Assembly: GCA_023301205.1 (NCBI GenBank)
Contig: JALZVC010000229.1
Location: 1 to 9,566, forward strand
Source: Flavobacteriaceae bacterium
Lineage (GTDB): Bacteria > Bacteroidota > Bacteroidia > Flavobacteriales > Flavobacteriaceae
Direction of reading: 5' to 3'
DNA length: 9,566 nucleotides
Below the pieces are notes generated by a model. The model did not search any database and was not told the origin of the DNA. It saw only the letters and a list, made by a program, of their open reading frames with translations. The number at the start of each line of letters is the position of its first letter. Positions within the stretch are counted from its first letter, which is position 1. A program made the position numbers and the translations under genes. Shown here piece by piece: positions 5,656-9,566 of this stretch.

Positions 5656-6159
5656 ATGACACTAACTCTAACCGCAAATATCGATCAACACTTAATTCCA
5701 ATTCTGGAACAGGTAAGTGATCCTGAAATCCCGGTATTAACGGTTCTTGATTTGGGGGTAATTAGAGAAGCAATTGAAGTAGATAATGTAATAAAAGTAA
5801 AACTAACACCAACCTACAGTGGTTGCCCAGCAATGGATGTAATAGGTGACGATTTGAAAATAGCATTTAAGCCTTTAGGTAAAACTGTTGAGGTAGAGTT
5901 GGTTTTAAGCCCAGCTTGGAGTACAGATTGGATTAGCGAAGCGGGGTTGTTGAAAATGGAAACATATGGTATTGCCAGACCGCTTTCAGAAACAGCAGAC
6001 AAAGAGGTGTTGCTTGGCAATGCAAAAAAAGTAACATGTCCGCAATGTAAAAGTACAAATACACATCTAGTAAGTCAGTTTGGTTCTACAGCCTGCAAAG
6101 CATTATTTAAATGCGATGATTGCCAAGAGCCATTTGACTATTTTAAATGTTTGAAATAA
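5656..6159 (+). CDS. paaD: PaaD, MIP18/DUF59-family protein for epoxidase Fe-S maturation
   Basis: A 167-residue protein. The N-terminal MIP18-like domain (residues about 10-105) carries VSDPEIPVLTVLDLGVIR and the conserved TYSGCPAMDVI with Cys57. A C-terminal zinc-ribbon-like segment follows, with cysteines CPQC (128-131), Cys147, CDDC (153-156) and Cys165, ending FDYFKCLK. This two-part layout is typical of PaaD. The protein is not part of the oxygenase. MIP18 relatives work in iron-sulphur assembly, and PaaD is thought to help mature the cluster of PaaE. The start at 5656 (MTLTLTANIDQ) is the first in the frame. Gaps on both sides carry inverted repeats. Confidence 0.94.
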   Translation: MTLTLTANIDQHLIPILEQVSDPEIPVLTVLDLGVIREAIEVDNVIKVKLTPTYSGCPAMDVIGDDLKIAFKPLGKTVEVELVLSPAWSTDWISEAGLLKMETYGIARPLSETADKEVLLGNAKKVTCPQCKSTNTHLVSQFGSTACKALFKCDDCQEPFDYFKCLK

Positions 6160-6180
6160 AGTAAGTAGATTAAAATTAAC

Positions 6181-6243
6181 TGTCACCCTGAACTTGTCGA
6201 AGGGCAACAATAATAACAAGGCTTCGACAAGCTCAGCCTGACA
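6181..6243. repeat. Inverted CTTGTCGAAG repeat between paaD and paaG
   Basis: Two 23-nt arms, 6181-6203 (starts TGTCACCCTGAACTTG) and 6221-6243 (ends GCTCAGCCTGACA), are complementary at all but four positions around a 17-nt loop. The CACCCTGA-CTTGTCGAAG motif is of a kind seen repeatedly between genes in Flavobacteria. A decayed copy occurs at 8263-8298. There is no terminator-like T-run. Confidence 0.75.
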
Positions 6244-6250
6244 ATATCTT

Positions 6251-7033
6251 ATGAACCAGCCAATAACCAAAGAAACAAACAACGGCGTAGCAACCTTAAC
6301 GCTAAACCGTCCAGAAGTATTTAATAGCTTTAATCGTGAGATGGCATTATTGCTTCAAGATGAATTAGATGCTTGCGAAAAAGATGCGGCTGTTAGAGCC
6401 ATTATTTTAACTGGAAACGGGAGAGCATTTTGTGCTGGACAAGATTTAAAAGAAGTAACTACACCAGAATTAAATCCGGGGTTTAAAAAAATACTAGAAG
6501 AGCATTATAATCCTATCATTTCAAGAATTAGAAGTATAGAAAAACCCATTGTTGCTGCCGTCAATGGTGTAGCGGCAGGCGCAGGTGCTAATATCGCTCT
6601 TGCTTGCGATATTGTAATTGCCCACGAGAAAGTAAGTTTTATACAGGCATTTAGTAAAATAGGTTTGGTGCCAGATAGCGGCGGTACGTTCTTTTTACCA
6701 AGATTAATAGGTTTTCAAAAAGCTTCAGCCTTAATGCTTTTGGGTGATAAAGTCTCAGCGACCGAAGCAGAGAAAATGGGAATGATTTATAAAGTAACTT
6801 CTCTAGAAGCATTTGAAGAAGAAATACAGAAGACCGCAACTACATTAGCACAAATGCCAACAAAGGCATTAGGTATGACTAAGCGTTTGCTTAATGACTC
6901 TATGAAAAATACGCTAGAAGAGCAACTAAATATAGAAGGAAAACTACAGATTGAAGCGGCGCAAAGTGAAGATTATGCAGAAGGAGTTGATGCATTTGTA
7001 AATAAAAGAAAACCTGTTTTTAAAGGGAAATAA
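6251..7033 (+). CDS. paaG: PaaG, ring-1,2-epoxyphenylacetyl-CoA isomerase (oxepin-CoA forming)
   Basis: A 260-residue crotonase-fold enzyme that converts the epoxide made by PaaABCE into the seven-membered oxepin-CoA. Visible motifs: TLNRPEVFNSFN (17-28), FCAGQDL (60-66) and GVAAGAGANIALACD (106-120), which form the CoA and oxyanion pocket, then AFSKIGLVPDSGGT (133-146). Aligned by eye with enoyl-CoA hydratase, both catalytic glutamates are replaced (Asn114 and Phe134), while Asp142 stands where PaaG-type isomerases place their acid. AFSK-GL-PD-GGT matches PaaG rather than PaaF, so I call it the isomerase and not the dehydroadipyl-CoA hydratase. PaaG may also act later as a delta3-delta2 isomerase. 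It lies 56 bp before paaH. Confidence 0.9.
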   Translation: MNQPITKETNNGVATLTLNRPEVFNSFNREMALLLQDELDACEKDAAVRAIILTGNGRAFCAGQDLKEVTTPELNPGFKKILEEHYNPIISRIRSIEKPIVAAVNGVAAGAGANIALACDIVIAHEKVSFIQAFSKIGLVPDSGGTFFLPRLIGFQKASALMLLGDKVSATEAEKMGMIYKVTSLEAFEEEIQKTATTLAQMPTKALGMTKRLLNDSMKNTLEEQLNIEGKLQIEAAQSEDYAEGVDAFVNKRKPVFKGK

Positions 7034-7040
7034 ATCACTA

Positions 7041-7072
7041 TGTCTCCTCGAGCACAGTCAAGAGGTATGATA
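7041..7072. repeat. CTCCTCGAG-type intergenic repeat between paaG and paaH
   Basis: The gap contains TGTCTCCTCGAGCACAGTCA followed by AGAGGTATGATA. It looks like a slightly decayed copy of a flavobacterial repeat of the form CTCGAGCGCAGTCGAGAGG, in which CTCG pairs with CGAG. Here the second arm has drifted to CAAG, leaving mainly CCTC/GAGG pairing. Recognition is by memory of the pattern, so confidence is moderate. Confidence 0.5.
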
Positions 7073-7089
7073 TAACAGACTAAACTTAA

Positions 7090-8256
7090 ATGAAAATAAC
7101 CAACATAGGAATAATAGGAGCAGGAACAATGGGTTCTGGAATAGCACAAGTTGCATCCACAGCAGGTTGTATGGTAAAGCTATTTGACTTAAACCAAGTA
7201 GCACTTGATAAAGCAAAAGCTAGTCTAGAAAAAATAATGATACGCTTAGTAGAAAAAGGGCGAGTTACTGCTGAAGAAAAAACAAGAATCCAAGACAATA
7301 TAAGCTACGTTAATTCTTTAAAAGAGTTGGCAGATAGTAATATGACCATTGAAGCAATTATTGAGAATCTTGACATTAAGAAAAAGGTCTTTCAAGAGTT
7401 AGAAAGTTATGTTTCTGATGCTTGTATTATTGCTTCAAACACGTCTTCATTATCAATAGCTTCGATTGCTTCGTCTTTAGATAAACCGGAACGTTGTGTG
7501 GGTATTCACTTTTTTAATCCTGCGCCACTTATGAAATTGGTAGAGGTAATTCCAGCAATTCAGACCAGTGATGAAGTGCTTAAAATTTCCGAAGAAACCA
7601 TTAAGAGTTGGAAAAAAGTAGTGGCGATTGCAAAGGATACACCAGGCTTTATTGTAAATAGAGTGGCAAGACCTTTCTATGGTGAAGCATTGCGTATTTA
7701 CGAAGAAGGAATCGCGGATTTTGTGACTATAGATTATGCAATGAAATCTAAAGGAGGTTTCAGGATGGGCCCTTTTGAATTAATGGATTTTATAGGAAAC
7801 GATGTAAACTACACAGTGACCGAAACCGTGTTTACAGCTTTTTATTATGACCCAAGATACAAACCGGCATTTACGCAAAAACGTTTTGCAGAAGCAGGAT
7901 ATTTAGGAAGAAAATCTGGAAGAGGTTTTTACAATTATGCAGAAGGCGCAAAAAAGCCGGAGCCGCAAAAGGATGAGAAACTGCTAGAAAGCATACTAAA
8001 CAGAATTATAATTATGCTCATAAACGAAGCTGCAGATGCCTTGTTTTTAAACATTGCAAGCGCAGAAGATATTGATAATGCAATGACAAAAGGAGTTAAT
8101 TACCCAAAAGGGTTATTGACTTGGGCAGATGAATTAGGTATTGATAATTGCGTGCAAGCACTTGATGGGTTGTATAAAGAATATGGAGAAGATAGATACA
8201 GGTGTTCACCTTTATTGAGAAGAATGAATAGAGAGCATAGAACGTTTTTTAATTAA
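7090..8256 (+). CDS. paaH: PaaH, 3-hydroxyacyl-CoA (3-hydroxyadipyl-CoA) dehydrogenase
   Basis: A 388-residue NAD-dependent dehydrogenase that oxidises 3-hydroxyadipyl-CoA to 3-oxoadipyl-CoA. The Rossmann domain starts at once with IGIIGAGTMGSG (Gly10, Gly12, Gly15). The catalytic signature follows: SNTSSL with Ser119, and HFFNPAPLMKLVEVI with the His140-Glu152 dyad. A first C-terminal 3HCDH domain covers about 185-283 (DTPGFIVNRVARPFYGEA with Asn190, then GRKSGRGFYNY at 273-283). A second, shorter one follows (about 298-385, with MTKGVNYPKGLLTWAD). It is shorter than Escherichia coli PaaH (about 475 residues) but all active-site residues are present. A general fatty-acid enzyme would look similar; the operon position supports PaaH. 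Confidence 0.92.
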   Translation: MKITNIGIIGAGTMGSGIAQVASTAGCMVKLFDLNQVALDKAKASLEKIMIRLVEKGRVTAEEKTRIQDNISYVNSLKELADSNMTIEAIIENLDIKKKVFQELESYVSDACIIASNTSSLSIASIASSLDKPERCVGIHFFNPAPLMKLVEVIPAIQTSDEVLKISEETIKSWKKVVAIAKDTPGFIVNRVARPFYGEALRIYEEGIADFVTIDYAMKSKGGFRMGPFELMDFIGNDVNYTVTETVFTAFYYDPRYKPAFTQKRFAEAGYLGRKSGRGFYNYAEGAKKPEPQKDEKLLESILNRIIIMLINEAADALFLNIASAEDIDNAMTKGVNYPKGLLTWADELGIDNCVQALDGLYKEYGEDRYRCSPLLRRMNREHRTFFN

Positions 8257-8262
8257 CAGAAC

Positions 8263-8298
8263 TGTCACCCTGAGCCTGATTAATGGACTCAGCTTGAT
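8263..8298. repeat. Decayed copy of the CACCCTGA inverted repeat between paaH and paaI
   Basis: TGTCACCCTGAGC at 8263-8275 matches the left arm start at 6181. ACTCAGCTTGATAA at 8287-8300 resembles part of its right arm read on this strand. The CTTGTCGAAG core is missing, and only CTGAG (8270-8274) and CTCAG (8288-8292) still pair. Confidence 0.5.
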
Positions 8299-8310
8299 AA
8301 AAAGATAAAA

Positions 8311-8721
8311 ATGCAAGGAAACAAAATACCATACAAAATGCTATCCCAAGACGCCTATTCAACTTGGCTAGGAATAGAAATTCTTGAATGTGAAATTGGT
8401 CACGTAAAAGTGGGAATGACCATACGTAAAGAAATGCTCAATAGTATGGATAAGGCGCACGGAGGTATTAGTTATAGTCTAGCAGATACTGCTTTCGGGT
8501 TTACTGCAAATACACATGGTAAATTTGCAGTTTCCATAGACACTAGCATCAATCATATTGAAGCATTAATCGAAGGTGATTATATCACCGCTGAAGCGAC
8601 GTTAAATTTGCAAAAAAATAAAGTAGGGTTTAATATTGTTGAGGTGAAGAGAGGTGATGATTTGGTTGCGTTATTTAAAGGTGTGGTTTATAGAACAAGT
8701 AAAGATTGGACGGAAGATTAA
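8311..8721 (+). CDS. paaI: PaaI, hotdog-fold acyl-CoA thioesterase
   Basis: A 136-residue hotdog thioesterase, close to the usual 140 or so for PaaI. The active-site region reads LNSMDKAHGGISYSLADTAF (43-62): His50-Gly51-Gly52 caps the central helix, Asn44 is conserved, and Asp59 corresponds to the catalytic acid in the SLADTAF motif of characterised PaaI. It acts on ring-hydroxylated phenylacetyl-CoA and related thioesters. It is thought to rescue CoA when the pathway stalls at a reactive or dead-end intermediate. The protein is cytosolic with no signal peptide. The start at 8311 gives a normal N-terminus (MQGNKIPYKMLSQDAYSTWLG is the stretch before the first strand). Confidence 0.93.
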   Translation: MQGNKIPYKMLSQDAYSTWLGIEILECEIGHVKVGMTIRKEMLNSMDKAHGGISYSLADTAFGFTANTHGKFAVSIDTSINHIEALIEGDYITAEATLNLQKNKVGFNIVEVKRGDDLVALFKGVVYRTSKDWTED

Positions 8722-8723
8722 CG

Positions 8724-8741
8724 TCCCGATAGCTATCGGGA
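8724..8741. repeat. Perfect palindrome TCCCGATAGCTATCGGGA between paaI and paaJ
   Basis: An 18-bp fully self-complementary sequence three bases after the paaI stop. As RNA it would fold with a 7-bp stem and AGCT loop. CCCGATAGCTATCGGG is a recurring intergenic palindrome in flavobacteria. The bases after it (AGAAGAATTTTG) are not a T-run, so termination is not indicated. Confidence 0.65.
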
Positions 8742-8772
8742 GAAGAATTTTGATTTGCAAAGTCTATTCTTC
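8742..8772. repeat. Second small hairpin in the paaI-paaJ gap
   Basis: GAAGAAT (8742-8748) pairs perfectly with ATTCTTC (8766-8772) around a 17-nt loop, immediately after the 18-bp palindrome. The remaining bases to the paaJ start are AT-rich with no recognisable site. Confidence 0.35.
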
Positions 8773-8826
8773 GATAAGAAAATATAAGAATTAAATTAAA
8801 CGAGTAACGAAAGTTTAAAAATCATT

Positions 8827-9566
8827 ATGGAAGCATATATCATTGACGGAGTAAGAACTCCAATAGGAAACTATAAAGGGACATTAAGTGCCATTCGCAC
8901 AGATGATTTAGGAGCACACGTGATTAAAGCGGTGACGGATAAGAATCCAAATATCCCATTAGACGCTTACGAAGATGTTATTATGGGGTGTGCAAACCAA
9001 GCAGGTGAAGACAATCGTAATGTAGCTCGTATGAGTTTACTTCTTGCGGGATTACCATTTTCGGTTCCTGGCGAAACAGTAAATAGATTATGTAGTAGCG
9101 GACTTTCTGCAATAATCCACGCAAATAGAGCCATTAAGTCTGGCGACGGTGATTTGTTTATTGCAGGTGGTGTTGAGAATATGACACGCGGACCCTACGT
9201 GATGGCAAAGCCTTCAACAGCTTTTGGTGGTGATAGTAAAATGTATGATTCAACTTTTGGATGGCGTTTTGTAAATCCTAAAATGGCAGCACTTTATGGT
9301 GTTGACGGAATGGGGACTACCGCAGAAAATCTTGTAGAGAAATATAACATCTCTCGAGAAGACCAAGATGCTTTTGCATATAACAGCCAGATGAAAGCTG
9401 CCGCAGCTCAAAAGTCTGGAAGATTAGCAAAAGAAATTGTTGCTGTTGAAATTCCGCAGCGAAAAAAAGACCCTATCATATTTAAAGATGATGAGTTTAT
9501 AAAACCAAACTCATCAAAAGAAATTCTAGCAAAATTACGTCCGGCTTTCAAAAAAGAAGGCGGTAG
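8827..9566 (+). CDS. paaJ: PaaJ, 3-oxoadipyl-CoA/3-oxo-5,6-dehydrosuberyl-CoA thiolase, N-terminal part; cut by the right edge
   Basis: I translated 246 codons from the ATG at 8827 with no stop. The product starts MEAYIIDGVRTPIGNYKGTL, a typical thiolase N-terminus. It has the nucleophile motif VNRLCSSGLSAI with Cys89, and the CoA-loop motif GGVENMTRGPYVMAKP. The YNISREDQDAFAYNSQ stretch is also standard for this family. Full-length enzymes are about 400 residues, so around 60 percent is present; the second and third catalytic motifs (GHP, CxGxG) lie outside the window. PaaJ cleaves 3-oxoadipyl-CoA to succinyl-CoA and acetyl-CoA and acts on the C8 intermediate. A generic acetyl-CoA acetyltransferase cannot be ruled out from sequence alone, but operon context strongly favours PaaJ. 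Confidence 0.93.
   Translation, partial: MEAYIIDGVRTPIGNYKGTLSAIRTDDLGAHVIKAVTDKNPNIPLDAYEDVIMGCANQAGEDNRNVARMSLLLAGLPFSVPGETVNRLCSSGLSAIIHANRAIKSGDGDLFIAGGVENMTRGPYVMAKPSTAFGGDSKMYDSTFGWRFVNPKMAALYGVDGMGTTAENLVEKYNISREDQDAFAYNSQMKAAAAQKSGRLAKEIVAVEIPQRKKDPIIFKDDEFIKPNSSKEILAKLRPAFKKEGG

Noticed and set aside
6251..7033. Reading this crotonase as PaaF or a generic enoyl-CoA hydratase
   Set aside because: Both hydratase glutamates are replaced (Asn114, Phe134), and the AFSK-GL-PD-GGT motif with Asp142 is that of PaaG.
8724..8741. The 18-bp palindrome after paaI as a rho-independent terminator
   Set aside because: No run of T follows the stem, and paaJ continues in the same direction as part of the pathway.

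Overview
This window looks like a piece of a chromosome from a Bacteroidota bacterium, most likely a marine or environmental Flavobacteriaceae. The grounds are AT-rich DNA, little Shine-Dalgarno signal, a promoter of the TTG / TAnnTTTG type, several short palindromic intergenic repeats of kinds common in flavobacterial genomes, and protein sequences that resemble that group. The assignment rests on reading alone; no database was searched.

Layout. Positions 1-1090 (minus strand) hold the N-terminal 363 codons of an aromatic amino acid (phenylalanine) hydroxylase that runs off the left edge. An 87-bp divergent gap separates it from a TetR-family regulator (1178-1744, plus strand). A 113-bp promoter region follows. 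It has a TTG-N20-TAGTTTTG promoter with a perfect 18-bp palindrome (AACTAAC-AATC-GTTAGTT) over its -7 element, a natural operator for the TetR protein. From 1858 to the right edge everything is on the plus strand and forms the phenylacetate degradation operon: paaE, paaA, paaB, an S23-type four-helix-bundle gene, paaC, paaD, paaG, paaH, paaI, and paaJ (cut by the right edge).

How the genes work together. PaaABCE is the multicomponent oxygenase that epoxidises the ring of phenylacetyl-CoA, with PaaD as its probable Fe-S assembly helper. PaaG isomerises the epoxide to the oxepin. PaaH and PaaJ act in the late beta-oxidation-like steps, and PaaI is a salvage thioesterase. The CoA ligase (paaK), the ring-opening enzyme (paaZ) and the 2,3-dehydroadipyl-CoA hydratase (paaF) are not in this window and may lie to the right. 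The TetR protein is probably PaaR, released by a pathway CoA thioester. The divergent hydroxylase suggests a wider aromatic amino acid context.

The least ordinary part is the space between the genes. The operon has no overlapping genes. Each gap is 40-113 bp and each holds a palindromic or hairpin-forming element of a different type. The most striking is the paaB-paaC gap. It is filled by an S23 gene bracketed by mutually complementary TGAACT-type hexamer arrays, which resembles the architecture of the intervening sequences found in some bacterial 23S rRNAs. A further GC-rich palindrome sits in frame inside the hydroxylase coding sequence.
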